From Salinisphaera sp. G21_0 (GTDB lineage: Bacteria > Pseudomonadota > Gammaproteobacteria > Pseudomonadales > Endozoicomonadaceae): 64,000 nt of DNA. Shown here piece after piece: positions 9,616 to 18,406 of the stretch. The DNA is taken from contig NZ_JAGHQW010000013.1 in assembly GCF_017744115.1 (NCBI RefSeq), forward strand, positions 48,039 through 112,038, given 5' to 3'. The notes beneath the pieces were generated by a model, which made no database searches, was not told where the DNA came from, and saw nothing but the letters and a program-made list of their open reading frames with translations. Position 1 is the stretch's first letter; each line of letters begins with the position of its first letter. Both the position numbers and the translations under genes were made by a program.

Positions 9616-10709
9616 ACATCAACTGGCTCAGTACTGCATTACTGACCTTTCAGCATGCCATGAAGAGCATGAACTATCGGAAAAAAAACACGCTGACCAT
9701 GCTGCTGGTTCTGGCCTTTGGCTTTTACCTTGTGTTTCTGTTTAAAGGTATCAAGCAACAAATGATTGAAAGTATTGATCGCTATTCACTGGAAAGCGAC
9801 CTTATCATCAGTAAAGAAACACCGGCCATGCCCCTGGTTCTGTTCTCGCTATTCCATGTGGGCTCACCACCACCACAAATGAGCCTGAGCCTGCTGAATA
9901 AGCTGATAAGCCACCCGGAGATTGAATACGCCATTCCTTATGCCTATGGCGAAACCCATCGGGGAATCACCGTTATTGGTACCAGCGCCAAAGGGATTGC
10001 GCGATTGACTCGACATTCAGCCAACCCTGCAAATCACCCGATGGCTGCTTATATCGGGATAAACATCGCCAATACCCTTGGTTACCAAGTCAACGATCAG
10101 ATAACCATTGGCGATGGCAGCGAACCAGGGCCAGAACAAGAGTACAAAGAGCTATTTACCATCGCTGGTGTTTTGCCACGGCAGAATACCCATCAGGATG
10201 ACAGTATCTATATCCCGATTGAAGGTTTGATAACCGCAAGAAAATCATACGTAAAAGGCAATACGCCGAGCTGGTCAAGTCCTGATGATATCTCTTTTAT
10301 CGATATCAAACTGCAGGACCGTATGGCCCTTCTGGCGCTTGAAAAAAGCCTGACTCAATCAGCCACGGAACAAGGCCTGGCGATAACCGCCGCGATGCCA
10401 GCCAGAGAACTGGAGCTACTTTATAACTATCTGAACAGGGCAGCGGTCAGTCTGATATTCATATCGTTTGTCACGCTCGGGTTGTGCCTGCTGACCCTTT
10501 TTTATGCATTGACCCGCAACCTCCAGGAACGAAAACAGGAAATACAGCTTTATCAGACGCTGGGAATGAGCCAGACCTGCATCATTGTTATGGCCCTGCT
10601 TGAGCCTTTGTTAATTATCTCCGGTGCTCTTGTCCTGGGTTTCATTGCCAGTGCAATGCTGTCAGCCCATACCGCTGATTTTTTCCTGATAAAATGGTTA
10701 ATAAATTAA
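9609..10709 (+). CDS. FtsX/MacB-like ABC permease, apparently lacking the last transmembrane helix
   Basis: A 366-residue inner-membrane permease partner of the upstream ATPase. One transmembrane helix lies near residues 28-50, then a long periplasmic domain, then helices near 275-300 and 325-350. FtsX/MacB permeases normally have a fourth helix followed by a cytoplasmic tail; here the protein ends soon after the third (ADFFLIKWLIN). The following 150 bases encode no obvious missing helix in any frame, so the end may have been lost by deletion. Whether the transporter still works cannot be told from sequence. Confidence 0.82.
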   Translation: MVNINWLSTALLTFQHAMKSMNYRKKNTLTMLLVLAFGFYLVFLFKGIKQQMIESIDRYSLESDLIISKETPAMPLVLFSLFHVGSPPPQMSLSLLNKLISHPEIEYAIPYAYGETHRGITVIGTSAKGIARLTRHSANPANHPMAAYIGINIANTLGYQVNDQITIGDGSEPGPEQEYKELFTIAGVLPRQNTHQDDSIYIPIEGLITARKSYVKGNTPSWSSPDDISFIDIKLQDRMALLALEKSLTQSATEQGLAITAAMPARELELLYNYLNRAAVSLIFISFVTLGLCLLTLFYALTRNLQERKQEIQLYQTLGMSQTCIIVMALLEPLLIISGALVLGFIASAMLSAHTADFFLIKWLIN

Positions 10710-10859
10710 CCCGGTTAATATCGCTAAGCTGGGAAGGCAATAAATGGAACTTTTCCATACAACCCGGATCTAATGGAGTTAAACATAGTATTTACCAAAC
10801 ACGTTGGAAGATTTCATTCCGAATTGATTAGCGGAGAAATTTCCACCCGGAGTGTTAGA

Positions 10860-11768
10860 ATGCCCGCACAAGTTGTCAACAGGCTACCAAACATAGCCTT
10901 ACTTCTGGTTCTGACCATTTTTGTCACTTATCCGCAGCTTGATTATGCCAGTAGCCATACCGGATTTCCCAGGCTAAGTTATAGCAGCTACTCTCTGCCG
11001 ATCGACTACCGGCATATGGCGTTGTTTCAGCTTAAGCTCAATCGTTACTACTACCCTTCCCGTTCAGGTAACCCCGACAATATACATATTGAACACACCC
11101 ATCATCATTCACACCTGGGATGGTGGGATGGCCCGTTTTTCGGGAGAGGCTATACCATTGACAACGATTCTTCCTTCAGTGAACGGGTGTCAGACGGGCT
11201 GATTGGGGTCGCGGTGGTGCTGACAGTCATCGCTGTTGCCGCAGCAACCATCTACTCAGTGGTCCATGCAACCTCGCCCTATCTGGGCGCTGCCAGCCTG
11301 ACATCGATTGAACTCCCGGAAGACTCACCCTGGAAGATTACGGATTATAAAGTTGCACATGGTGGAGCGATACGGTACTCAGATTTAGCCTTCAACGAAG
11401 ACGCCATGATCAACGCCAGAGAACAGGAAATGTTCGACCGGCAGCAAATGAAGCAAGGCCGCTTTCTTCTCGTTGACCAGGAGAACTGGTGGGGTATTGT
11501 CGATTACCCTGTAGACGTTGACGTAACCTTCACCCACTTTGATGACGTTTCAGGCGAAGTCACTGAACAGGTAACGGTGAATGTGCAACGTAAAGTCACC
11601 AACGGCATGAAAGCCGGAACCATTTTGCCACGGGTTGTCCACAGGACTCAAAACCAGCAGAAGTATCAACTGACCACCAGAATGGATTATCCGGCATGGT
11701 TCAATTTTTCCAACTGGTATCATCAGCCAGCTCGAATAATGATTGATTTCAAGCCCTCTGGCCCCTAG
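10860..11768 (+). CDS. Membrane/secreted protein with histidine cluster, unknown function
   Basis: About 302 residues from the ATG at 10860, chosen because GGAG lies 7 bases upstream and the protein then begins with a plausible signal peptide. A further ATG at 10773 would add 29 residues. After the signal comes a His-rich stretch (HIEHTHHHSH), a transmembrane segment (GLIGVAVVLTVIAVAAATIY) and a soluble C-terminal domain rich in beta-strand patterns. I recognise no family. The His cluster and the position at the end of the DUF2796/ABC cluster suggest metal binding, by inference. Its TAG stop spans the target-site TA and the first G of the downstream MITE. The stop would also form without the insertion. 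Confidence 0.7.
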   Translation: MPAQVVNRLPNIALLLVLTIFVTYPQLDYASSHTGFPRLSYSSYSLPIDYRHMALFQLKLNRYYYPSRSGNPDNIHIEHTHHHSHLGWWDGPFFGRGYTIDNDSSFSERVSDGLIGVAVVLTVIAVAAATIYSVVHATSPYLGAASLTSIELPEDSPWKITDYKVAHGGAIRYSDLAFNEDAMINAREQEMFDRQQMKQGRFLLVDQENWWGIVDYPVDVDVTFTHFDDVSGEVTEQVTVNVQRKVTNGMKAGTILPRVVHRTQNQQKYQLTTRMDYPAWFNFSNWYHQPARIMIDFKPSGP

Positions 11769-11931
11769 GAGGCTGTCCGAGAATAGACTGCCCTACTGCG
11801 GTGGCAGCAAATTGGTCTAAAAAGTCGGAAATTTTTAGCAAATAGAACCACTATTCACTAAAAATTTCCGACTTTTTATCCTCAATTTTCTGCCATCCTC
11901 GCTACGGGCGCTATTCTCGGACAGCCTCCTA
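11766..11931. repeat. Complete 162-bp palindromic MITE (copy B) with TA flanks
   Basis: The element spans 11768-11929, with TA on both sides (11766-11767 and 11930-11931), like the TA target duplications of IS630/Tc1-mariner elements. The termini are perfect inverted repeats (GGAGGCTGTCCGAGAATAG and its complement). The inner stem is an 18-bp perfect inverted repeat (11819-11836 with 11860-11877) around the loop segment GCAAATAGAACCACTAT. No open reading frame is inside, so any mobility would depend on a transposase elsewhere. Confidence 0.88.
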
Positions 11932-12161
11932 GACACCTCACGATTAATTACCATCTCTTGCCAATTCAGCGAGTTGAAAATCCAGTCCGGTATTCGTTTT
12001 TTAAACCACAGAATCACCGGACTGACCGCCAGCCTACTTGCAGTCATCCCCCCGATTTGGATAATTCACCCAAATTTTGATTATTTTCTTATTTTGTACA
12101 CATCCCTTCTTTGCGGTAGGCACCTGTGTACAGAGATACGTACACAATCTGGAACCCGCTC

Positions 12162-13754
12162 ATGCCTCCAACAACGTCACCACTTCTCCGGGAAGTTGAA
12201 GCCAGACGCACTTTTGCTATCATCTCCCACCCCGATGCCGGTAAAACCACAATTACCGAAAAGCTCCTGCTGCTCGGCGGTGCCATTCAGCTTGCCGGTA
12301 CGGTAAAAGGCCGCAAGAGCGGGCGTATGGCCACCTCTGACTGGATGAAGATGGAACAGGAGCGTGGTATCTCCATCACCACCTCGGTGATGCAGTTTCC
12401 CTATGACGGTCGTACGGTAAACCTTCTGGATACGCCCGGACACGAAGACTTCTCCGAGGACACCTACCGGACACTGACCGCTGTTGACAGCTGCCTTATG
12501 GTCATCGATGGAGCCAAAGGTGTTGAAGATCGCACCATCAAACTGATGGAAGTCTGCCGTCTACGGGACACGCCAATATTTACCTTCGTCAATAAAATGG
12601 ACCGTGAAGTCCGTGACCAGATTGAAGTACTGGATGAAATTGAAGATATTCTGAAAATCCAGTGTGCACCTATCACCTGGCCTATCGGCATGGGTAAACA
12701 GTTCAAAGGGGTTTATAACCTCTATACCGATACCATTCATGTGTTCAAACCCGGTCAGGCCAGTGTGATTCCGGAAGATATCCGGATCAAAGGTCTGGAA
12801 TCAGCAGAAGCCAGAACCCTGCTGGGTGATCTCCATGAAGAGTTGATGGAGGAAATTGAGCTGGTGAAAGGTGCCAGCCATGAGTTTGACCTGGAAGAGT
12901 ACCTTGCCGGTCGGATGACTCCGGTCTTCTTTGGTACCGCACTGGCCAACTTCGGCGTTCGGGAAATGCTGGATGATTTTGTCAAGTGGGCTCCCTCCCC
13001 CATGCCCCGGGAAACCAATGAACGCACGGTGGTCGCCAATGAAGGGAACTTCTCAGGGTTCGTCTTTAAAATCCAGGCCAATATGGACCCCAAACACCGT
13101 GACCGCATTGCCTTTCTGAGAATCTGTTCCGGCAAATACACGCGGAATATGAAAATGAAACATGTTCGTATCGGTAAGGATGTAAAAATTGCCGATGCCG
13201 TGACGTTCCTGGCGGGCGACCGTTCCCATGTGGATGAAGCGACCTCCGGTGATATCATCGGTCTGCACAACCACGGGACTATCCAGATTGGTGACACCTT
13301 TACCCAGGGTGAAATGCTCAAGTTTATGGGCATCCCTCACTTTGCGCCCGAGCTGTTCCGCCGCGTCCGCCTGAAAGACCCATTAAAGCTCAAGCAACTG
13401 CAAAAGGGCCTGCAACAGCTCTCAGAAGAGGGTGCTACCCAGCTATTCATGCCAGTGAACAATAATGACCTGATCCTGGGGGCAGTGGGTGTACTGCAGT
13501 TCGATGTGGTCATGCGCCGACTGAAAGATGAATACAAGGTTGAAGCGATCTATGAGCCGGTTAACGTCAACACCGCGCGCTGGATTGACTGCAGTGACCA
13601 GAAAAAGCTGGAAGAGTTCGAGCGCAAGTGCGCTGATAACCTGGCCATGGATGGCGGTGGCCACCTGACTTATCTGGCACCCACCCGGGTCAACCTTTCC
13701 CTGGCAGAAGAGCGCTACCCGGATGTGACTTTCCGAACGACCCGGGAGCATTGA
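12162..13754 (+). CDS. prfC: Peptide chain release factor 3
   Basis: RF3 is the translational GTPase that removes RF1 or RF2 from the ribosome after termination. The 530-residue protein is close to E. coli RF3 throughout: G1 [10 protein letters not shown]3 DTPGHEDF, G4 NKMD, then domain II with [18 protein letters not shown], and it ends [12 protein letters not shown]. An upstream in-frame ATG at 12126 would add 12 non-conserved residues, so 12162 (GGAA upstream) is the better start. The gene is flanked by a MITE upstream and a hairpin terminator downstream. Confidence 0.96.
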   Translation: MPPTTSPLLREVEARRTFAIISHPDAGKTTITEKLLLLGGAIQLAGTVKGRKSGRMATSDWMKMEQERGISITTSVMQFPYDGRTVNLLDTPGHEDFSEDTYRTLTAVDSCLMVIDGAKGVEDRTIKLMEVCRLRDTPIFTFVNKMDREVRDQIEVLDEIEDILKIQCAPITWPIGMGKQFKGVYNLYTDTIHVFKPGQASVIPEDIRIKGLESAEARTLLGDLHEELMEEIELVKGASHEFDLEEYLAGRMTPVFFGTALANFGVREMLDDFVKWAPSPMPRETNERTVVANEGNFSGFVFKIQANMDPKHRDRIAFLRICSGKYTRNMKMKHVRIGKDVKIADAVTFLAGDRSHVDEATSGDIIGLHNHGTIQIGDTFTQGEMLKFMGIPHFAPELFRRVRLKDPLKLKQLQKGLQQLSEEGATQLFMPVNNNDLILGAVGVLQFDVVMRRLKDEYKVEAIYEPVNVNTARWIDCSDQKKLEEFERKCADNLAMDGGGHLTYLAPTRVNLSLAEERYPDVTFRTTREH

Positions 13755-13777
13755 TCGCAACCGATAATCCCGGATAT

Positions 13778-13820
13778 AAAGTGACAGGCAAATAAGCTTT
13801 GACTGCCTGTCACTTTGATT
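13778..13820 (+). terminator. Terminator hairpin after prfC
   Basis: A 13-bp perfect stem (AAAGTGACAGGCA / TGCCTGTCACTTT) around a 13-base loop lies 23 bases past the prfC stop. The T-run is short (TTTGATT), so efficiency may be moderate. Confidence 0.65.
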
Positions 13821-13942
13821 AGTTCCGACGTTCAAATCAATAATCTATCTCGCCTGCACTTATTCCTTTTCTGACTAATACCGATACTGCGGGACCAAAA
13901 AATATTGTCTAATCTGAAGGTTCCTTTCTTTCTGGTATTTCT

Positions 13943-15124
13943 ATGAGTGATGCAGTCTCGACCAAATCGGAAACCTCAACGGGTGTACGTCAAATCGTAG
14001 AGCCGTTAGTCCTGCTTCTTCTGGCAGGGCTGTTGTTTGGCTACATTGGCCAGACCATGGGTGTTACCCACATGTTCAACACCCTCTTCAACACCGCACA
14101 CCAGCTGTTGTTAAACACTGTATTGTTCCTGATGGGAATCACCGTATTGACCGGTGCCGCAGGCCGTCTGCTGATGGAGTTCCATGTTATTTCCCTGATT
14201 GAACGGCTGCTGGTCCCATTAATGAGACCTGTGTTCAATCTCCCCGGCCGTGCTGCCATGGCGGCCATGATGACCTTTTTCTCAGATAACCCGGCCATCA
14301 TTGGTCTGGCAAAAGACAGGCGTTTCAACCACTCCTTTAAAGTGCCCGAAATCATCTCACTGACCAATTTCGGTACCTCTTTCGGTATGGGACTCATTGT
14401 CATCACCTTTATGGCAACCCTGCAGAACAATGAGACTGGCGCAACCTATTTCCTGCCGGCCATGATTGGCCTGGGCGGTGCCCTTGTTGGAGCCATCATA
14501 TCCACACGGCTGATGCAGCGCCTTATCCGGAATGATCCCCGACTGCATGAGCTAAGTATTAAAGATACTCACAGTGAACTTCTGGATGACCACAGCTCTA
14601 CAGATCCGGTCTGGTTGAGATTCCTCAACGCTCTGCTGGATGGCGGTAAAGGCGGTGTCAAAATGGGGGTAGCGATTATTCCCGGAGTATTAATCATCAG
14701 TACGTTTGTTATGGTGCTGACCTTTGGCGCACCAGTAACCGGCTACACCGGTGGAGCGTTTGAGGGAGTGGCCCTGCTGCCAAAACTGGCCAGCCATGTT
14801 ACCTGGCTGTTTGAGCTGCTGTTTGGTTTTGATCATGCCGAACTGGTTGCCTTCCCCATTACCTCGCTGGGCGCGGTTGGTGCCGCCATGTCGCTGGTAC
14901 CAAACTTTATCAGCCAGGGCATTATTGGCGGCAGTGATATTGCCGTGTTTACTGCTATGGGTATGTGCTGGAGTGGTTATCTGAGCACCCATACCGCCAT
15001 GCTGGACTCTCTTGGCTTTCGCCAGCTAACCTCAAAAGCCATTCTGGCTCACACGATTGGTGGTATCTGTGCCGGTATCGCTGCCCGTTACCTTTACCTG
15101 CTGCTCAGTCCTTTTATTGGTTAA
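13943..15124 (+). CDS. Gate-domain (nucleoside-recognition) multi-pass membrane protein
   Basis: A 393-residue inner-membrane protein with roughly ten hydrophobic segments. Paired Gate-type regions, one with the conserved FFSDNPAIIG (about residues 113-122) and one with AELVAFPITSLGAVG (about 299-313), resemble the spore-maturation/nucleoside-recognition (Gate) superfamily also seen in concentrative nucleoside transporters. Transport activity and substrate are unknown; a solute or ion carrier role is inference. It is monocistronic: prfC ends with a hairpin before it, and a strong palindromic terminator follows. Confidence 0.72.
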   Translation: MSDAVSTKSETSTGVRQIVEPLVLLLLAGLLFGYIGQTMGVTHMFNTLFNTAHQLLLNTVLFLMGITVLTGAAGRLLMEFHVISLIERLLVPLMRPVFNLPGRAAMAAMMTFFSDNPAIIGLAKDRRFNHSFKVPEIISLTNFGTSFGMGLIVITFMATLQNNETGATYFLPAMIGLGGALVGAIISTRLMQRLIRNDPRLHELSIKDTHSELLDDHSSTDPVWLRFLNALLDGGKGGVKMGVAIIPGVLIISTFVMVLTFGAPVTGYTGGAFEGVALLPKLASHVTWLFELLFGFDHAELVAFPITSLGAVGAAMSLVPNFISQGIIGGSDIAVFTAMGMCWSGYLSTHTAMLDSLGFRQLTSKAILAHTIGGICAGIAARYLYLLLSPFIG

Positions 15125-15132
15125 CAACCAGA

Positions 15133-15174
15133 ACAAACAATCAACTCATCTGATGAGTTGATTGTTTGTTTTTT
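15133..15174 (+). terminator. Strong intrinsic terminator
   Basis: An almost continuous 18-bp palindrome (ACAAACAATCAACTCATC, one T, then its complement) followed by a T-run, starting 8 bases after the upstream stop codon. Confidence 0.9.
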
Positions 15175-15380
15175 CGCTTGGGACTGGCAAAAACAGTATC
15201 CGCAATAACATCTCCCTCCAGATCTCGATCAAGTGACTCAAACCAAGGTCTAACGGTCAAAAATCATTTCCGGAGCCATATTTAAGATTCTACGGATATA
15301 AGCAGAAAGCTTATAACACCCATAGCTTTTAAAAAACTGGGCTAAGCAGCCTGGGATTCTGAATTGGTAAGGAGAGATGT

Positions 15381-15617
15381 ATGCGCCTGAACCTTCTGTT
15401 AGCACCTTTACAACAGGTAATCGATACCATGCATAAGGGTAAAACCTTCAAGATCCGGGTGCTGATGGAGGAGCTTGGCCTGTGGGAACATCAGGATGAT
15501 CTGCAGAAAATGAGAATAGCCCTGGCTTTTCGCTCCATGGTGGAAAGTGGCGTGCTTAGCAATATTCAGCTTCTCACTCACCATAAAACCCGGCATGCGG
15601 TTTATATCACGATATAG
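15381..15617 (+). CDS. Small conserved-looking protein, unknown function
   Basis: A 78-residue protein preceded by a strong ribosome binding site (AAGGAGA, 5 bases before ATG). The sequence (KIRVLMEELGLWEHQ, then MRIALAFRSMVESGVLSNIQLLTHHKTRHAVYI) looks like a small helix-turn-helix or winged-helix fold, with a basic C-terminal hairpin. I do not recognise the family. A hairpin terminator follows at 15625-15653, supporting a real transcription unit. A DNA-binding role is only a guess from the shape. Confidence 0.7.
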   Translation: MRLNLLLAPLQQVIDTMHKGKTFKIRVLMEELGLWEHQDDLQKMRIALAFRSMVESGVLSNIQLLTHHKTRHAVYITI

Positions 15618-15624
15618 TTGCCAC

Positions 15625-15653
15625 AAAGAAGTCGGAGGTATCCGGCTTCTTTA
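15625..15653 (+). terminator. Terminator of small gene, possibly shared with slyD
   Basis: A 12-bp stem (AAAGAAGTCGGA / TCCGGCTTCTTT, one G-T pair) with a 4-base loop between the convergent 15381-15617 gene and slyD. A/T-rich arms allow use on either strand. Confidence 0.6.
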
Positions 15654-15701
15654 TGAGATCAACGTTCTGCTCAACACTTCATACTGTGGGTTTTGATGGA
15701 C

Positions 15702-16187
15702 TCAGTGAACATGTCCGCCAGGCCCATGCACATGACCATGGTCCAGCTCTTCCTTGGTGGCTTCACGAACCTCAACCACTTCAACGCTAAAGTGCAGATT
15801 CTCACCCGCCAAGGAATGGTTAGCGTCGATCACCACCTGGTCCTCTTCATCATCAATAGCTACCACGGTGACAATACGTGGGCCAATGGCGGTATCGGCA
15901 TGGAACTGGTTACCCACCTCTACAGGATGGTCACCAAACTGCTCTTTCGGTACCGGCTGCACCAGACTTTCGTCGTACTCGCCGTAGCCTTCAGCAGGCT
16001 CAACCACCACATCAAACTTGTCCCCAGCCTGCTTGCCTTCCAGGGCATTTTCCAGCCCTTCGACAATATTGTTCTCACCGTGAAGATAAGCCATAGGTGA
16101 CTCGCCTTCCGAACTGTCGAGAACTTCTCCCGCATCATTTTTCAGAGTGTAATGGAACAGAGCCACTTTCTCTTTGGCTATCTTCAT
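15702..16187 (-). CDS. slyD: FKBP-type peptidyl-prolyl isomerase SlyD
   Basis: A cytoplasmic FKBP-type prolyl isomerase and chaperone with an inserted-flap (IF) domain. The 161 residues show the SlyD pattern: start KIAKEKVALFHYTLKNDAGEVLDSSEG, the SPMAYLHGENNIVEGLE turn, the IF domain around 70-125 and a C-terminal histidine tail (HGHVHGPGGHVH). The tail is shorter than in E. coli SlyD, so nickel binding may be weaker. SlyD feeds nickel to hydrogenases and folds Tat substrates in other species. Monocistronic and convergent with the small gene upstream. Confidence 0.95.
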   Translation of the reverse strand: MKIAKEKVALFHYTLKNDAGEVLDSSEGESPMAYLHGENNIVEGLENALEGKQAGDKFDVVVEPAEGYGEYDESLVQPVPKEQFGDHPVEVGNQFHADTAIGPRIVTVVAIDDEEDQVVIDANHSLAGENLHFSVEVVEVREATKEELDHGHVHGPGGHVH

Positions 16188-16329
16188 CTGTTTATGCCTT
16201 TAATAAAGTAAACAACTATCTTAACTGCCATTGTTGCTGGTAGCCAGAAAACTGCAAATAAATGCACTATCTGATGTAATTGGCAAACTAGCCCTGTTGG
16301 CAAGCGCCTGACAAAAGGAGTTTTTTATC

Positions 16330-16911
16330 TTGAGTGATTCTCGATGCAGCTGGTGTCATGGCAATGAACTCTACACCCGATACCATGACGAAGAGTGGGG
16401 CGTTCCCTGTCATAACGACCAGAAACTCTTTGAATTCCTGATTCTTGAAGGTGCCCAGGCAGGTCTGAGCTGGATCACCATCCTGAAGCGCCGAGAAGGC
16501 TACCGGAAAGCATTTCATCAATTTGACGTTCAACAAGTGGCCAGAATGACAGACCTGGATATTGAAAAGCTGATGCAGGACAAAGGCATTATCCGCAACC
16601 GGCTGAAAATTCGGAGCGCCATTAACAATGCCAGGGCGTTTATCCGGGTGCAGGAGGAATTTGGCAGCTTCAGCCATTATCTGTGGTCGTTTGTAAACCA
16701 TCAGCCCATCATCAACCAGCGACAATCCATGAGTGACGTACCAGCCACCAGCGATATTTCAGACCGCATGAGTGACGGTCTGAAAAAACGCGGTTTTAGT
16801 TTTGTTGGCAGCACGATCTGTTATGCCTATATGCAGGCAATGGGGCTGGTGAACGATCACCTGGTCAGTTGCCCATCTTATCTAACCGAGAAAGTTATTG
16901 CTTCTGCATAG
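16330..16911 (+). CDS. tag: 3-methyladenine DNA glycosylase I
   Basis: Tag removes 3-methyladenine from alkylated DNA, starting base excision repair. The 193-residue protein carries the zinc-binding N terminus (CSWCHGNELYTRYHDEEWGVP), EGAQAGLSWITIL and the C-terminal GFSFVGSTICYAYMQAMGLVNDH with the C-terminal His/Cys zinc ligands. The start is TTG, with AAAAGGAG 9 bases upstream; no nearby ATG fits. The last 34 bases overlap the end of the convergent gene 16878-17726. Confidence 0.95.
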   Translation: MSDSRCSWCHGNELYTRYHDEEWGVPCHNDQKLFEFLILEGAQAGLSWITILKRREGYRKAFHQFDVQQVARMTDLDIEKLMQDKGIIRNRLKIRSAINNARAFIRVQEEFGSFSHYLWSFVNHQPIINQRQSMSDVPATSDISDRMSDGLKKRGFSFVGSTICYAYMQAMGLVNDHLVSCPSYLTEKVIASA

Positions 16912-17726
16912 GTTGGTGGTTGATAACCTTGTGGTGCTGATTCATCAATTACGGGTTCCGTCTGTGTTCCCTTCTCACAGATTGTTTGTGTTGCTTTCTC
17001 ACGGGTAGCTGGCTCAGGGGGGCTTTGGTTCGGGTCAGGAAGGACAAGCCTGTCACACGCTTGGCGATGCTCAGCTCCGTGGGCATACCATGGGTCTTTG
17101 AGTGCAGCTTGAAGGGCATGGCGTTTTAATGCATGCGGGTTGTCACTCTTGAGTTGCTTATAGCTGCTATAGGCCCCGCTACAGTAGCCATAAACACCCA
17201 TAAGGACACAAGTAAGGGGTATTGCACCGAACATAAGACCCAAGATTAAATGAACGTCATCGGAATCGGGGGTAGGGTTAGAGGTCGTGGTCAGGTTTGT
17301 CGTTGGGTACGCTAAGGATGGCGTGTACGGGGTACCTGCGGCGTTTGCCCCATTGTTGTATGCCGGGCTGGTACTCACTGGGTATGCACCGGCCTGGGCA
17401 GGCATTGTCGCCAGAAACATCAGCCCCTGCCCTATGACCGGAGCATGGTGAGAGGCGAACCCGGCCACACTGCGAAACAACATATTGCTGCCCTGCAGGG
17501 TCTTACTGACAAACTGTACGCCGTAATCAGACAGGGATTTCTCTGTCGTGATATTATTTTCCGCGCCAATGTCCGGACAGACCGATTCGCTGGGTTGTGC
17601 GAAATCGACAGCCCTGCCGTTGGCCGTTGGCACCTGGCCACAACATTTGGTTTGGCAAGCAGCGTCTTTTTTGGCAACCATTTGCGCAAGGGGAAGACTG
17701 AATGACGATCCAAGGGTAGGGTTCAT
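16878..17726 (-). CDS. Putative host-targeted membrane protein with tandem LC8 and PPxY motifs
   Basis: About 282 residues from the ATG at 17726 (AAAGGA upstream); a TTG 17 codons earlier is less likely. The N-terminal third is Cys-rich and polar. Two hydrophobic segments follow (VAGFASHHAPVIGQGLMFLATM and LILGLMFGAIPLTCVLMGVYGY), separated by a Pro/Thr-rich linker, giving a two-pass layout like Chlamydia Inc proteins. The C-terminal tail carries two canonical dynein light chain LC8 motifs (KATQT and KGTQTE, 8 residues apart) and a PPxY motif (QPPTYAEA) for WW domains. No family is recognised. The motifs are short and could be chance singly, but their clustering suggests a host-facing protein. 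Its 3' end overlaps tag. Confidence 0.75.
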   Translation of the reverse strand: MNPTLGSSFSLPLAQMVAKKDAACQTKCCGQVPTANGRAVDFAQPSESVCPDIGAENNITTEKSLSDYGVQFVSKTLQGSNMLFRSVAGFASHHAPVIGQGLMFLATMPAQAGAYPVSTSPAYNNGANAAGTPYTPSLAYPTTNLTTTSNPTPDSDDVHLILGLMFGAIPLTCVLMGVYGYCSGAYSSYKQLKSDNPHALKRHALQAALKDPWYAHGAEHRQACDRLVLPDPNQSPPEPATREKATQTICEKGTQTEPVIDESAPQGYQPPTYAEAITFSVR

Positions 17727-17885
17727 TTTGGAAGTTCCTTTCGAGGCAATCTCCTTGTTAAGACCATCAATCAGCAATTAAGTTCAACAGAGGCCAGCAA
17801 AAGCTGTCAGCAAAAAAAATGAAAAAGGTATCAACAAGACAGCTTTCAGTGAAAGGTTGCTGATCCCTTTTTTTCGACACAGCAC

Positions 17886-18206
17886 CTACCGTCTTTCCTG
17901 CTCTCTTTCCTGCACCAGTACCCAGGGGCGAACCACAACCGCCCACAGATCACGATTATCGGTAACCCAGGACTGGGCCTGCTCATCGCTGACCGCCCCC
18001 AGGACACCCTGTTCAACCCAGGCTTCTACCGCTGATTTATTGTCTTCCGAGATCTGATAGCCAACATCAATCAGGTCCAGCGAATCATCCACTTGCAGCA
18101 CAACCCCCCGGGCAAAGTAACGCAGCAGTTCAGACCAGGCTATTAATGAGGTTTCCTGATTTAATTTGGCCTTTTCAAGCAATTCACGGCTAACCGTCTC
18201 AGACAT
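17886..18206 (-). CDS. DUF2288 family protein
   Basis: A 106-residue protein from the internal ATG at 18206, which has GGGAAG upstream; longer forms are not conserved. The pattern LNQETSLIAWSELLRYFARG, then LDLIDVGYQISEDNK, then WAVVVRPWVLVQ matches DUF2288, a small cytoplasmic family of unknown function common in gammaproteobacteria and cyanobacteria. No neighbour suggests a role. Confidence 0.85.
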   Translation of the reverse strand: MSETVSRELLEKAKLNQETSLIAWSELLRYFARGVVLQVDDSLDLIDVGYQISEDNKSAVEAWVEQGVLGAVSDEQAQSWVTDNRDLWAVVVRPWVLVQEREQERR

Positions 18207-18309
18207 CTTTTGCTTCCCATTTAATTGCACAGAAATTGTACAAACCGACAATTTTTTTATAACGGTGGGCGGGAGCATAACAGCACATAACACTAAAGTG
18301 AAAACGCTC

Positions 18310-18360
18310 AAAAGGGCCTGTTGACGTTTCGTTGCGTACTCGCAACGCGTCAACAGGCCC
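18310..18360 (-). terminator. Long bulged terminator hairpin
   Basis: A 13-bp outer stem (GGGCCTGTTGACG / CGTCAACAGGCCC), a TTT bulge, a 7-bp inner stem (CGTTGCG / CGCAACG) and a TACT loop. On the minus strand it is followed by TTTT and serves the gene ending at 18407. Confidence 0.75.
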
Positions 18361-18406
18361 GGTTGAGCTGACTTTGTCTTTAATGGAGAGAAGCCCCGGT
18401 TCTCTT

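Noticed and set aside
11766..11768. Possible truncation of the His-cluster protein by MITE insertion
   Set aside because: Removing the element and one TA restores the same TAG stop codon, so the insertion did not shorten the protein.
18310..18360. Long hairpin considered as another copy of the palindromic MITE
   Set aside because: It shares neither termini nor loop with the MITE, has no TA flanks, and fits a terminator with TTTT on the minus strand.
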